Source: Casuarius casuarius (Eukaryota; Chordata; Aves; Casuariiformes; Casuariidae). Taken from it: a stretch of DNA of 64,000 nt. This document shows, one piece after another, positions 25,801 through 38,264 of the stretch. The notes beneath the pieces are model-generated. The model saw only the letters and a list, made by a program, of their open reading frames with translations, made no database searches and had not been told where the DNA came from. Position 1 is the first letter of the stretch. Each line of letters starts with the position of its first letter. The DNA lies in assembly GCA_003342895.1 (NCBI GenBank), contig PTFA01000010.1:7696165-7760164 (forward strand), given 5' to 3'. Made by a program: the position numbers and the translations under genes.

Positions 25801-28800
25801 TGCCCTTTCTGCCTCTGAAGGAAAAATATCCTCATCATAATTTCAGTCAATTAAGTTTCATAAGCATCTAGAAGTATGCAAAACAAAAGCAAAGTTAACA
25901 AGTTATTCTTGGGTTTGAGAAGTATTATGAGAGCGTCACACTAGTCAAACTTTGCTTTCTCTCAAAAGACAGCAAGTGGATACACATATGAAAGTAATAA
26001 AGCGTACTCCCATTTTTCAAGTGCTTAAAACAATCATGGCACTAAATGAACACTCAAAACCTCACTCTAAGTACAAAGGGTGGGAGGATATTCGCACAGG
26101 ACCAGCTGTAGCCAAGGGTACTAGTTTTTCTAGGCTCTCACCAAGGCTGATGGAGAGGGAGGCTTTCATAGAGGGTGATTCAAAGCAAAACTCCTTTGTT
26201 GCTCTCCTCTCCTCCCCACTGACACAGACTGAACTCCATAGGCTACAAGATCACTTCAAGACCTTGCACCCACTCTGCAAGACTTTTACTTTTTTCCTTT
26301 CAGAGACTTGCTGGTAACACTGTCCACATTCAGATTATCAGGAAAACTAGCATCATTGTGCAACTATCCTTTTTCCTCTAAGCACTGGCAAAATACTCAA
26401 ATAGCTTATTCCCTATTATTTCAACTTGCAAATAACTCTGTTATTTTAATCAACCTCCACCACCTGGAGATACGCTCTTCTTCCTGAGGTGTTCCCAAAA
26501 GATTTGTGTACAGCGAATGCTTAGAACTTTAGACAGCCACAACCAAAGGTTATTAAGGTCCATCTCCAATATTAAAAAGTGGAGGAGGCTAGGGTAGAAA
26601 ACCAAATATAAGGGGGTTAGACGGGAAATTATCAGACAGCACAAACCGCTAACTCATGCCATCTTTCAGTGCACACTGGCCACTCACATACGTGGCATTT
26701 GGGATTGCAGAACTAGGGGAAAAAGTTCCACAATCTTGTTCATGTCAATGGTAGATGGAAACGACCAGCTCTACCCATGTAGAGTATATTCTTAAAATTT
26801 CATCTTTTGGCTCCTCTACCACAAGATGTAGCTTTCCTGGTAACAAACCAGGGAGAGGACACTTTTTTTAATCCAGCTTTGCTTTAGGCAAGTAGAGACA
26901 ACACAGTGGTAAATGTACCCTTGAGATACACGTTTTCATACTGAGAGTCCCTTGAACAGAGTTGATTTCAAATATCTTTGAGAGAAATCCCAGCATAAAT
27001 ATATCTGTAGAAGAGGTCTTCAGCTTGCTTCCTTCTTTCTATCCTCCATGTGAGTCTTCCATTTTGCATGTGCTCTTTGCTAGATGAAGGACAGGACAAG
27101 GGGATACAGTGATTTGGAAAGTTTTATCAAAAACTTTTGCAATGGTCTCTAGCTAATCACTCACCATTCTGTTTCCAGGACCTTTGCCTGATCTTGCTGA
27201 ACTCATTCTGTTCACTTTCTTTTCCTCCTCCCACCTTCACTCGGTTTATGACTTCATTTATTGTTCACTGTCACCTGCATTTGTCACTGAATACGAAATT
27301 AATAATTTATGTCTTTCTGCTTATCACAGTACCTTTGTACTCGGTGAAAGCTCAGAGACCTTGTGAAGGTAAAATCCATTGTATCATATTATTGTTCACA
27401 TTTTTCATTAGCAGAAGCGTAGCAGAGGTTAGGAGACAACTCACTATTTAGGCCTTGACTGCATGTTACCATAACTCTTTTCTGTGATGACTGCACCAAA
27501 CAAGGTTTTGGAATGGCACAGCACAACTTCCCTGACTTCAGTGTCTAGTGTTCATGCAAGTCAAACGCAAGCTTCATGCTAGGCACATAGAAGAACTGTA
27601 GTTCTCCATTAGTGATTCTCTGCACTGTTAAGCTGATCTGTGTAGTAAGTAGCACATATGAGTTTATACACTCCATTTCTTCAAGACAGCTCTCATCTGA
27701 CCTGAGCATGAGAGACCACTCTTTCTTCCCTAGTAGTCCTTGCTTCACCCACTGAAGGGTGGCACCTTCATCTCCAACAGTGCTTGGACACTGTTTTCTG
27801 CAGGTTTTCTACAGACAAGATTCAAGCATACCCAGCCCCCATTTCATCTACAGATCAGGTCCATGCTATTTAACGAAAGGCATGGGTCAATATAACACAA
27901 TCGCACACAAATTTATAACAGAGTATAAGCATTAGAGAATCACATTGTACAGGCACTTCTAGAAGCTCACAAAAGGCTCCTAGTATATTTTACTCTCCTT
28001 CCTCAACAACACTGATTGTTCTCAGTGGCACTGAATACCCAGTTATATCAAGTCTAAATGGCAACTCAGCAACTGACAAAAAAGAAAAATATGTCCTTTA
28101 TGACTTGCTGGCAAAACACGCTCCATTTTTGCGGCACTTTAAGAAATTCTTACAGAGAGTTTCTATGACCCTACATTACAGAATTCTGATGTTTAAATTC
28201 TTCTTAGACATTTACCATTGCTCCATGTCCATTTGAGTACAAGAATTGTGCTTTTGGTTTCAGTTCAGTGCCAATACAGTGTCTCTATATTAGGCTACTG
28301 CAATTTTTATTCTCAGGTTGGACAGAGAGACAGGTAAGGATTTCTACTTCCTTTTTCAGAAATCCTTCCATTTAGCACAAATTCTCTGCATAGAAAACAT
28401 AATATAAGCCTCCACTTCATCATCACAAGAACATTGGAAAGGTAACCATCATGAGGGCATCCATGCTTACAAGAGTAAGAGCAAGCCTGAATAAAAAGAA
28501 AAGTAGGGAAAAACAAGTGCATTAGGAAAGCAATGAATAACTTCCATTGGCATAGTGGAAAAAAATTTAAACAAGACTCTTGCTATTTACCACCTTGATA
28601 ATGCTATGCATCAAGCAAGAATGTTAGTAGCCTCTTCTGTTTCTGTAGACCAAGCAGAAACATCTCAAACTAGAAAAAATAAACTAAACCCCCCAAAAAA
28701 AGAATTAAAAAGGCTCCATGAAAATAAATCCAGTTCTCAAAATATGGGAATAGAACGGTTCAAGTCAAACCCTTGTGTTTATCTCAGTGGGGTAGGTACA

Positions 28801-30914
28801 ATGACCGTAATGGGAGTGGGATTAAGCCTCCAGTACCCACATTTCAGTATTTTGTGCACTGTTAAAAATTAAGAACCAAAACAAATATTTAAATTCCTGA
28901 GAACATTCCCCCACCAGATTATAAGTATTTCTATGAGGTTAGATCAAAAGCTTAAACTAATCAGTAAGGGTTCCTTCGAGGTCTTTACATTGGTTACTTC
29001 AATGAAAAACAACCTTCAGGTTAGAGCATACCTCTGTGCACAACCTACACAATTAAAACAAAACAAAACCCCATGAAACTCACCAAATGCTCAGTAATAG
29101 GGGAGGCAGCAAGAGCGGATACAGCAGTTTCAGATATTTGTTAATTGCTGTTTATTCTATCTCAACAAAAAATATTTTCCTACCCCAAAACGTTTATTTA
29201 AGGTCACTGTTTTAAGTAAACCACATTGAGTGGCTTAGGGAATACTCAAGTCCAAAGGTTTTTTTCTTTCTGCACAGTGCATTGACCCCTACTCTCATTA
29301 TGAGCCATAAACGTTTACGAGAGTTTGTCATCAGCTTGCTGAAACAACACATTTTATCTAGTTTTCTATAGCTGCATAGCAACAAACTCCAAGAAATGTT
29401 TTATAAGACAAAATTTTGCATGCTTTACTTCCCCCCACAAGGCTCCAGGAAAAGAATATGAAAATTTTTCTCCTTAATCAAGACACAAGCCGGAAAGGTA
29501 ACACTGCTGAGACTGCAACTGGTTACAGCACTGTGGAAGATGTATTTACCACCTGTGTGAGGTTGCTTCTTTAAGTAGCTAGTTCTTTAACAGATGTAAT
29601 AAAACCAAAAGAAGTGTGAAAAGGAATTTTCTTATGTAAGGAAGGAAGCTAATTATAAGAGAAGGAATCGCTAGAGAGCTGAAGGAGTACAGTTGATGCT
29701 AATTATTTTAATACTGATTCATCTTAGTTGGCTATATTTCCTGAAATAAGCACTTACTGTAATAGATCAATAGTAAACACTTTCTTTGCATTTCCCCTTT
29801 GCTACTATCAGTTGTTTTTGCATTCAGAAATAGCCCCAGCCCTAGCTATTTAACCAAAAAATAATGAAATTCTCAAATCTAATCTCTGCTAAGAGAAATG
29901 CATTTGACATGTTAAAATAAAAGATCCTCCTTTCTATAGAAGAATTTTAATAGATTAGCTTCCCTTTCTTCCCCTAACACCCAAACCAGTCCTTCAGCTG
30001 CACATGGCTAAATTCATCTCAGCTAGCTAATATGCACTATAGGTGTTTTAAGTTGTATTTTCAGCTTGAACAGGCAACTACCATATACAGATAAGAAAAA
30101 AGTCCACAACATTTTCTCATAGTATCATTATGAGGTATGCAACTGGTGTTTGCCCAGATGATGCAAAACTGGGGTACTTTCCCTTTCTGATATCGTCCCT
30201 TCCTACAGAGGCCACTGAAAAGCCCAAGGGTGGAGAAACTACAAACATCATCTCCATGCGGTCCAGCAGAGTGAGAAGAGGACTAGAGCCATGCTTCCAG
30301 TAAATCAATCTTGAAACTACAGAAAAGGGGCAGCATTGATAGAGTCTGGGCAACCTTCTCCTTCCAACTCCTCCCAAGGATGATGTTTCCCTGGCAATCT
30401 TGGGAGCGAAGGTTTGTGCTACCCTCCTCTGCTTGGCCTTACTCAGGCTTTCTCCCTCCCCCATGAGATCCCATTCTTAGTTACAGAGAACTGCCTCTCT
30501 TCCCACCATGAAAATGAAACTGTGAATAGTCTGTATTGCTGCGTGGAGCTCTGATCTGCTCCAGGGTATTAAAAAAACCCTCAGGACAGATCAACAGAGT
30601 TAAACATTTGATCAATAAAAGAGTGTTTCTTAAGAGGCATGAACATCTTCTTGACCGGTCTGTTTTTTCAAATGAAATAACAGTTTTAATTTTAATAGAG
30701 TACTAATCACACATTTCAGCACTTCTGCAGTCAGCGTTTACTGTGCCTAGAGACTATATGCTTACTTGGTGCCTCAAATGAAAGAAGAGCTACTTCATCT
30801 TCGCTTGTAGTCCACAGCCCACAAGCATAACTCTTACAAGAGAGCAAAGAAAGCAGAAGCACCAAACATAGCCAAAACAAAATCCTACTTACTGCAGTTT
30901 ACAATATATGCTTA

Positions 30915-30947
<33 letters not shown>

Positions 30948-30948
30948 A
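30915..30948. repeat. Compound (CT)n(AT)n microsatellite
   Basis: About ten CT units (30915-30934) run directly into alternating AT (to about 30947). Purine-pyrimidine asymmetry on the CT half and alternation on the AT half make it a typical unstable intronic microsatellite. Confidence 0.95.
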
Positions 30949-31936
30949 AAAGCTTACTAAGCTTACTTATATATGTACAGCTTATATCAGCACCAAATGC
31001 ACCTAAGTGCAGAAATCATTCTTTTTTCACTGCACTCACTTTCAAAATAGTTTGAGAAAATTCTCTCAGTAACACAACCACCCCTCTACCACTTTCATTT
31101 GAAGTCACTTAATTTGAAGTCACTAAAAACTCAGTGAAATCCTCCTGCTCAAAGAAAGCATCTCTTCAGAGTTCTTTCCCTTCTTCTCATCATTGTCCAG
31201 TCTCTGACTGTAGTTTTAACAGTTCTCAGAGACCACGTGTACGCTTCCTTAGATCATTCACCCAGTCACTGCAATGATTTCCTACTTCTATGTGTCATCC
31301 CCTCTTCTTTCAGTCCTGGATCTACTTCATGCCCTTCCTTGTTCCCTCTCATGAGCACTGAATCTACTGTTCCATGACAGGGAAAAAAAACAACAAAAAC
31401 ACGTTAACAACAACAAATCCTGTATTATAAGAACCTAAATTTCTAAGGATGCTTTGACCTGGGATTCAAAAGAAAAAAAAGAAAGTGGGAGGTGAGGGGA
31501 AGGCCCTAAATAGAGCATCTCTTAAAGAATTGAAGTTTAGGTAGTCATACAAAATAAATTCTTTAAGTATAGGGGAATCATTTTTGTTATTGTTGTAGTA
31601 TGCACCAATTCCTGGTATTTACAAAGCTTAAAGAACAGAGTACTACACTTCTTTTATACGATTTTTTACCCTAAAAGAGCAAACATATGCATTTAAAGGA
31701 AACCACGTTGATCAATTTCCATTTACACAGCTCTAGTGGTGTAGTAAGTCCCCTGTAAGATGCAATTTCTACACACAGTATGTATTATGAATGTTACTAT
31801 ATGCATAAAGAACTAATGAAAAAACTAAGCTATAGCTGAAGTGTTACACCAACATTTTTGCAAACTTGTGTACACATCAATTATATCAATACCATTTTCT
31901 TTTTGAGTGCTTTTTTTGTTTTGTTTTGTTTTGTTT

Positions 31937-31963
31937 GGGGGGGGGGGGGGGGGGGGGGGGGGG
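31937..31963. repeat. G27 homopolymer (C27 in the DUSP16 transcript) beside a 5' splice site
   Basis: A run of 27 G on the plus strand, flanked by TTTTG repeats at 31913-31936. In the gene's sense it is a 27-C tract at intron positions +11 to +37 after the exon 2 donor (GT at 31973-31972). The assembled length should be treated as approximate because long homopolymers are error-prone. Confidence 0.9.
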
Positions 31964-31973
31964 TACCTCATAC

Positions 31974-32112
31974 CTGAAAGCAGATACACAGAGCTGAAAT
32001 TCTTCTCCAGTTTGCCCAGAAGCACAGTAAGAAAGCAGTCAAATGAGAGAGAGGTCACATCTTTAGAGCTTTGGTCATACACCACCACTTCCTGCTTGCA
32101 ATCAATTTCAAT
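31974..32112 (-). CDS. DUSP16: DUSP16 coding exon 2 (CH2 domain, middle)
   Basis: A 139-bp exon encoding IEIDCKQEVVVYDQSSKDV, then TSLSFDCFLTVLLGKLEK, then NFSSVYLLSG (residues 78-124, the last codon shared with the next exon). This is the second half of the rhodanese-like CH2 domain; the VVYDQSS strand-turn is conserved in DUSP16 orthologues. The exon starts at 32112 after acceptor TATATTTCAG, and the apparent Met further in is simply a Val codon in the frame. The donor TTTCAG|GTATGAG is canonical and is followed after 10 bases by a C27 homopolymer. Entry phase 0 and exit phase 1 match the neighbouring exons. Confidence 0.97.
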
Positions 32113-33202
32113 CTGAAATATAAGTCATTGAAAATAAGGTACGAAGGAGGAAGATGATTAAAAGTACATTATCAGCTGCATGAAGTCAGGCTAAGGGCTC
32201 CTACCTGTTTACTATGCAATAATCCAGATATCTGGATTTCTTACCTAACTATATGCAAAACAACTATTATTTTATACTTAATAATCCTGACCAAATTTAA
32301 TTCCTTTGAGAGTTTAAAATTTATTATCTGATCCAAGTTGAAGCCTATTCTGTAAGTTTCAGTCATTGGGTAATGTCACTTATGAAATTCATTACTTTTG
32401 GCTAGTTCTCCTGCCCCCAGCCTAAACTGTTAAAAAAAAAAAAAAGTACAACTTCAGTTTCTGCGTCTAAGCTTTTTGTTTAAAAAGAGCAAAGAGACCT
32501 TAAACTGCCTAGAGCCATATGCACTTGAGCTATCTGTAAAACTATGTATAATACATGTTTAGATGATACTTTTGCCTTGAAGTGTTAAAAATTGAAGCCA
32601 TTTTTTATTATTATGTGCAGATTACTTTTGTCATCTAAGACATTAAAAACAACTACTAATGGACTGAAAAAAAAGTCACATAGATACACATTACATTTAA
32701 AAAACTTGGCTATTTTCTTTCCACTAGCAACACTATTACGAAACAAAACAAAAACCCCCAAAGCTATTCACATGAAAAGCATTTTAAACAGTAAGTAGGA
32801 GCCAGGACTGACAGAGCTACCAGTTTCTTTCCAAACTGTATGACCACTTATGAAGCAATCCCTGCTACCACAGACCCCAAAGAATCCTTCAAAGTTTAGA
32901 ATGTGAATGTGTAGTGCCTTCATTACATACATTTAAGGGACTGTGCTTTACAAGACTTACAAGCAAAGTTCTTTTGGAGTAATTTTGAAGTCCCAACGAA
33001 TTACTCTGTCACATAAAAGAGAGCAGCTATAAAGAATGATAAACTTCCTAGTAACTGACAGCCTCTTAAATCAGGTAAGCTTGGCAAAAAATCCCCCAAT
33101 TTTGTTTTTCAAAACAAATTACCTAAGGGAAAAATTATTACAAGTTGCTCTCCAGGCTCTCTTTAAAACAAATGCAAGGAATAACAGGAAAATGACCCCT
33201 AC
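32113..33202 (-). other. DUSP16: DUSP16 intron (phase 0), 1.09 kb
   Basis: Donor CACAAG|GTAGGG at 33202 and acceptor TATATTTCAG at 32113. It is AT-rich with an A14 run at 32432-32445. No coding or RNA feature was recognised. Confidence 0.93.
32432..32445. repeat. A14 homopolymer
   Basis: Fourteen A within the intron between the first two coding exons. Confidence 0.85.
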
Positions 33203-33433
33203 CTTGTGTTTTGCTGAATGCTGAATGAGCTCTGTAATCAAAACTTTGTCCTGCTGCAGCCTCCGCTTCATAAGCTTGGAGCAGTTGATGTTGATGGCAT
33301 CCAAGATGTGGGATGTATTGTATTCCACAAAGGGGCGGCTATCAATCAGTAGCAATTTTTCTGTACCGCTCTCCAGCAAAGCCACCAACTTCTCAGCGAC
33401 AATGAGTTGAGTCCTGATCATCTCATCGGCCAT
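33203..33433 (-). CDS. DUSP16: DUSP16 first coding exon (start codon and MAPK-docking region)
   Basis: A 231-bp coding segment, 77 codons, beginning MADEMIRTQLIVAEKLVALL. It encodes the first half of the rhodanese-like CH2 domain: LLLIDSRPFVEYNTSHILDA (residues ~27-46) is typical. The basic cluster KLMKRRLQQ with K56-R57-R58 corresponds to the kinase-interaction motif by which MKPs dock JNK and p38. The chosen ATG (33433-33431) has a strong context, with G at -3 and G at +4. It gives the expected protein length once all exons are joined. Compared with human as I remember it, the segment before LVALL is one residue longer, so catalytic numbering is shifted by one. The donor is CACAAG|GTAGGG in phase 0; frame read-through beyond it to 33119 is intronic. 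Confidence 0.97.
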
Positions 33434-33556
33434 GACAACAATAAGGCCTCTTTTACCACCTCCCTCTCTAATTTGCTGCGATGATGTAATGGCTGTGTAC
33501 TCAAAGGCTTAGCCACACCATTGTACTAGAAGTGTATGAGGTCATGCTGGTAGTGA
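33434..33556 (-). other. DUSP16: Probable DUSP16 5' UTR portion of the start-codon exon
   Basis: Upstream of the ATG there is a good candidate acceptor, TTTAACTTTTCTTTTGCCAG ending at 33557, which would place 123 nt of leader in this exon. Mammalian DUSP16 also has non-coding leader exons before the start-codon exon, so a 5' splice junction here is expected. A transcription start within this segment is the alternative. The segment is not CpG-rich, which argues against the main promoter being here. Confidence 0.55.
33501..33545 (-). promoter_or_regulatory. Short upstream ORF in the DUSP16 leader (14 codons)
   Basis: If the leader begins at about 33556, the first ATG of the exon (33545-33543) opens a 14-codon frame ending TGA at 33501. 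A second ATG (33521-33519) lies in the same frame. The stop is 67 nt before the DUSP16 ATG. Such uORFs commonly lower translation of the main frame; effect here is inferred only. Confidence 0.45.
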
Positions 33557-36500
33557 CTGGCAAAAGAAAAGTTAAACCCATTTTCAGAAAGAGCTCTTCA
33601 ACTGAATGTCTCCTCCTGCTTCCAGTTGATGTGCCGTTACAAAGGGTTCGTTCCACAAAGCAGCCCCTCACATCTGATTCATCAGGAGATGACTATGGAG
33701 TGGCCATTTCACAATTCAAACAAAAGATGCTTTCTGGCTGCCACTGCATTACATCATTCTTTACCTTTGCTCCCACCCATCAGCTTTGCACTGGACTAAG
33801 AGCCTGTAAGAAGGGGAAGATAAAAAACATGAACCAGATGAGGCCATGAAAGTTTGCAGCACAAAACATTCAACTTTGAGACTAAGTGCACAGTGGTCTG
33901 TACCATAAAATAAATGCACTCCTGACAAGTTCCCCCCCTTTGCTGTATACTGTAAAAGTCTAAGAGATAATTTTTGCAACTACAGTCTCTGAACCAATTC
34001 CAACAATCTTGCCTGTACAATTATCTTGAATTTCAGGCAACATACCCTGTCTTAACTGAGGACTTTTGTTGCCACTAGCACTGCCTCTTCACAAGACTTT
34101 GTTAGAATATAATTAAGAGATACTGCCCTAAATCATGACATTCTTCTCAATAGGAAAACTAATTGGATATGTTTCTGCACTTCACCAGCGTTAGTAAAAA
34201 GTTGTAAAATTTCTTAGGATACTTTTTAAATTTAATGCCTTGAAAAGTATTTCATAAACCAGCACTGCATATCTGGGAACTGACACTGTAAAAAAGTAAG
34301 GACAAAAGTTATATCCACCTCCCTCCTTTGAGAGCATGATTGAAGAGAGACCAGAAGAACAAGATGCTACATCAGAACAAAAGCATTTTATTTGAATTAA
34401 TCACCAGATATGAAACCAGGGCCTCATACACACACTACTGAAATGTATAGCATCAGGCACTGCCTGGCCCTCCCAGAGCAACTGGAACAGTTATATGAGG
34501 TGCACTACACTTTTCATACATGCTAAATAATGTCTGAAGCAGACTATACTTCAGTCAAATTAGATGCCGACAGCACCTGAACCACATCACTCTAAACAGC
34601 ATCTGAAGCACAGTTGTAAATCAGCTAGCTGAAATGTTTCGCTGTTTGTATTACTGTCACACAGTTGACCTCAGGCTTTTCAGAGTCTCCCAAAATACAC
34701 TTTCATGGAAGACATCTCCGAGGGAAACACTTTGGAAAGCNGCCACCATAGGGCTCCATCCCCTGTAGATTTAGCTGCAGCTTAGTGCGTTTAGTGCTGC
34801 AGCTACAGATCCAACAGAAATCGTGAGTCAAATGTGCTTTGCTCCCACAGTTCAAAACTTGGTCTCTTAGTGCAGTCATGAATATTTACAGCAGTCCACA
34901 TAAGGCTGCAAAGAACAACTCAGGAACACAAGCTACACGTTCAGCTGCCTTGGTGATGAACTCCGGCAAAAGGGGAGTGCTGAGCGTGGTGACTCAACCA
35001 AGGCAGCAGAGCTCAAGAGTTAGAGCCTGTATGTGAAAGGACAAACCTTAGAGAGTTCCTCACCTAGTTAATATGGCACACTGCTTATAAACAAGCAGTC
35101 TGGGCTCAGATCAGTACATGATAAAGTTGACTCGGCAAGGAGTCACATTCTCTAGTTCGTGTGTTTCACAGCGTAGTGGTCCTCTCCCTGCTCAGAAAGT
35201 GATTTCAGGTCAGCAAAACTATGAAACACACCTCTTGCACGAGTCCGAGTACACATTCAAGCAACGCCTGGGTCAGTTCTGGCCTGTACCATCTAACCTA
35301 TGACCCAAGCAGTCTTCTTACCTCCACTTTTTATTGGGTGGGACAAATCTCAGCTCAACTCAGCTGTCAGAACACTGAAGGCGGCTGGTAGGGTGACAAA
35401 AATAAGAGTCCAGTTGATTGACACTCTTCCTGAAAGCAGTGAAACATTTGCAAACAGGAGCAAGTTAAGAGGATATGTTTTCCTGAACACTTGATACACA
35501 TTCAAGTACAAAGATGAAGATTTTGTATATTTAACAGTTGTTAAAAAACTCCTCAGTTTAAGAGTTCACCTGAAAAACATACATTGTACTTGTAATGCTG
35601 AATAGCTGGTTCACTTACAAATGTGAGAAGAACAGAAGCAGTTCTGTACTCCGCTCAGCAACAGTGCGTGCATCTTGGCCCCCAGGTACTAGAAAAACCC
35701 TTCCAGCTAATCTATAGATCATTTATTAAAAGTCCTATTACAGTAACAAGTCATTTGTGTTTAGCAATGGGAAATCCCAGGTCAGCAAGTGTTCTATTCA
35801 TTAGACGAATTATACAAATGTACATACATTAAATACAAAAATTAAATATATTAAATAAACATAATTTAAATTCATAAAAAAGTATAAGCCTCACCTTAAC
35901 AAATACAATTAGTCTTTAAAAAAATGCAGAAAACAAAATTCAAGCAAACTTGTTCCATGTTCTGAAGAGAACAGAGTTTCAGTAACACCAAAGAAAAATG
36001 CCAGGTTTCACATAAAAGCCACTGGGTTGATGAAATGGGATTATCTGTTTGCCTGAACTCACTGGTGTACAGTTAGCAGCCACCAGTGCTTTTTAGCTTG
36101 TCCAGACTGAAATACATAGCACTGAAGTGCATATTACTTTAAACTAAAAACAAACACATCTATGCTAGTCCTTAATCAAATCTCTTATGGAAAAAAACCC
36201 CACACCTATCTGTGCAGCCTAATTGGCAGCTGTGTTTCCCCCCAGAGGACAGGGATTATATACAGGCCTCAGGCTCTCTGCAGACAGGCCTGGAGGTATC
36301 AAAAGATCATTATGGAAGGGAAAAAAAAGTCGAAACTTGATAGTTGTGTCCAATTTCTTTCAGTGAAAGAAAAAAAGTGCATTTTTTTATTTCTCTTAAC
36401 ATGCCCTGTCATGAATTTTGATTCTTCTTTTCGCAAAGGCTGCCAGATACCAAGCCTTCTGAAATCAATGAAAAACTTTTCCAGTGGCTATAGTGGGAAT

Positions 36501-38256
36501 TGGCTCTAGCTCTTCTATGATCTAGACAGTGTGGTCACGAACTAGACAGTCTGTTTTGATGGGTAAATTGCTCAAAGTCCAAGTAACAACAGGAAAACAA
36601 AGCAGCTGAGAAGCTAGAAACTACAGAATTCTAAAATGGAGGCAGTTAAAGAAAAAAGCAATCTTTAATTTGCAACTTTAAGTTTGGGACATTTCACAAC
36701 TTCCCAGCTCTGTTTGCTGCCTTGGCCTTCATTCTCTTACGATAAAAGCGTCTTCTAGAAAATCCTCAAAAGAACTCAGACCAGTCATATATAGTGGTTG
36801 GTAAAGAACAAATTTCTTAATGTAAGGCAAGTGGGCTACCAGTCAGAGTCCTTTCAAATACTACTATGACCTTAGTGTTTAACTATGCACTAACACAGTG
36901 GTAAGATTCTGAAAGCACTCTGCCCATGGCTGCAAAGTAAATTTAACAGTAATGTCATCTCAAACTATTGAGATTGACAAACATTTTGTTCCTCCCCTCT
37001 CCACCAAGGGGGCCATTTCTGTCAAAATAGCATTCCACTGAAAGTTTTTGTTTTGTTTTTCTCCCCACTGTTTCTGGTACTATCAGACTTTCAGACTTGT
37101 CCTTGGAGCCTACCTAATCAAGAGAAACTGGCAGCCCCCTGCTTTAGGTAAAAACTAGAGATGAAGGAATTGAGAAGTACACAGATTTTAACCTGAGTGT
37201 CTCCCCTTTCCTGGCGACTGCTCTAATCACTCAGCTACTATGAAGTGTTGGAACATTTGTTCCATTTCTAATCCAAGTTTGTAAACAGGCAAAATTGCAG
37301 TTTTTCAACTGCTTGCTTTCTGTGCTCTACTTGTAGCTTAGATCTTAATGATATGTATTGACACCACAGTGTCTCACAAAATGATGCAATATAATGCTTT
37401 GCCCTAAAGAGGCCATTATGTTGCTGATCTTCAAGCTAGGAAACCATCTTAGTCACAGGATGTTCTACACTGAAATCAGCATTAAGGAAAAGTGAAACAT
37501 AATTCAGCTATGAGAATACTGCATGAAGTCACCCACACACAACTTGGCAATACTGCATGGCTTCTTCCTCATTGTAGATGACTGAACTATGTGGCACTGC
37601 TTGTTACTAATTTGCTTCTTTAAACAAAGTGGAGAAACCCTAAAGATACTGGGCAGATGTTGAACACAAATCGTTTTAGTTTTACAGTGAGTTAAAAATT
37701 TTACTTGTTTAAGAACCAAAACAACCAAAACCCTATCTACGCGTGTTTGCATGCTATCTTCCGTGCAAACAAATCTGGATCCTAATACTTATGTATAATG
37801 ATACCACAGAACTACAGATTCTTTCTTCCTCTCAAGGATCCTTGCCCCATTCCACAAACGACTCAGATGTAAAAGAGAAGACAACTACATAACTGAGAAT
37901 CTGGTGCCTAAGACGATGTGTTTGATTCTTCAGTCAAAATAATTTGCATTTTGTATGTAACCTTAATTTCTACTTCTACCATCCTGAGTCCAAGCTATTC
38001 CCTTAAATTATAGGAGAATGCTTACTTTAGACATCTCAAGTTTGGGCTCATATTATAGCAATTACTTTTGAAGAAGCAGATCTGACAAGAATATATGTAA
38101 AAATCCTCAGAATTATGCCCTAATTCTTCCCAGTTTAAAGAAATGGCAAATAGCTTCTAGAAGGTTTGCTACAATCTCTGAAAGATCTCTCGCTCACATA
38201 AAAAAATAACCTTGAAGTTGAACCTTGCTGTCATAAACACTAAGCAATTTTCTTCA

Positions 38257-38264
38257 TGACGTCA
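38257..38264. promoter_or_regulatory. Perfect palindromic CRE (TGACGTCA)
   Basis: The full cAMP-response element octamer, also bound by ATF2/c-Jun dimers, occurs at this position. About one copy of a given octamer is expected by chance in 64 kb, fewer for CpG-containing ones in a vertebrate genome. Function is unproven. Confidence 0.4.

Larger units (their letters stand above)
14672..31973 (-). other. DUSP16: DUSP16 intron (phase 1), 17.3 kb
   Basis: The largest intron fully contained in the window, with donor TTTCAG|GTATGAG at 31973 and acceptor TTTCACAG at 14672. It contains the antisense solo LTR (17624-18425), a CpG-dense open frame at 17209-17448, an inverted repeat at 22811-22896, a (CT)n(AT)n repeat at 30915-30948 and the homopolymer tract at 31937-31963. 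Elsewhere it looks like unique, AT-rich intronic sequence with no other recognised element. Confidence 0.92.

Noticed and set aside
33532..33849. 105-codon plus-strand open frame across the DUSP16 leader
   Set aside because: No family resemblance, and it runs antisense over the 5' UTR junction. A 100-codon frame is expected occasionally in 64 kb.
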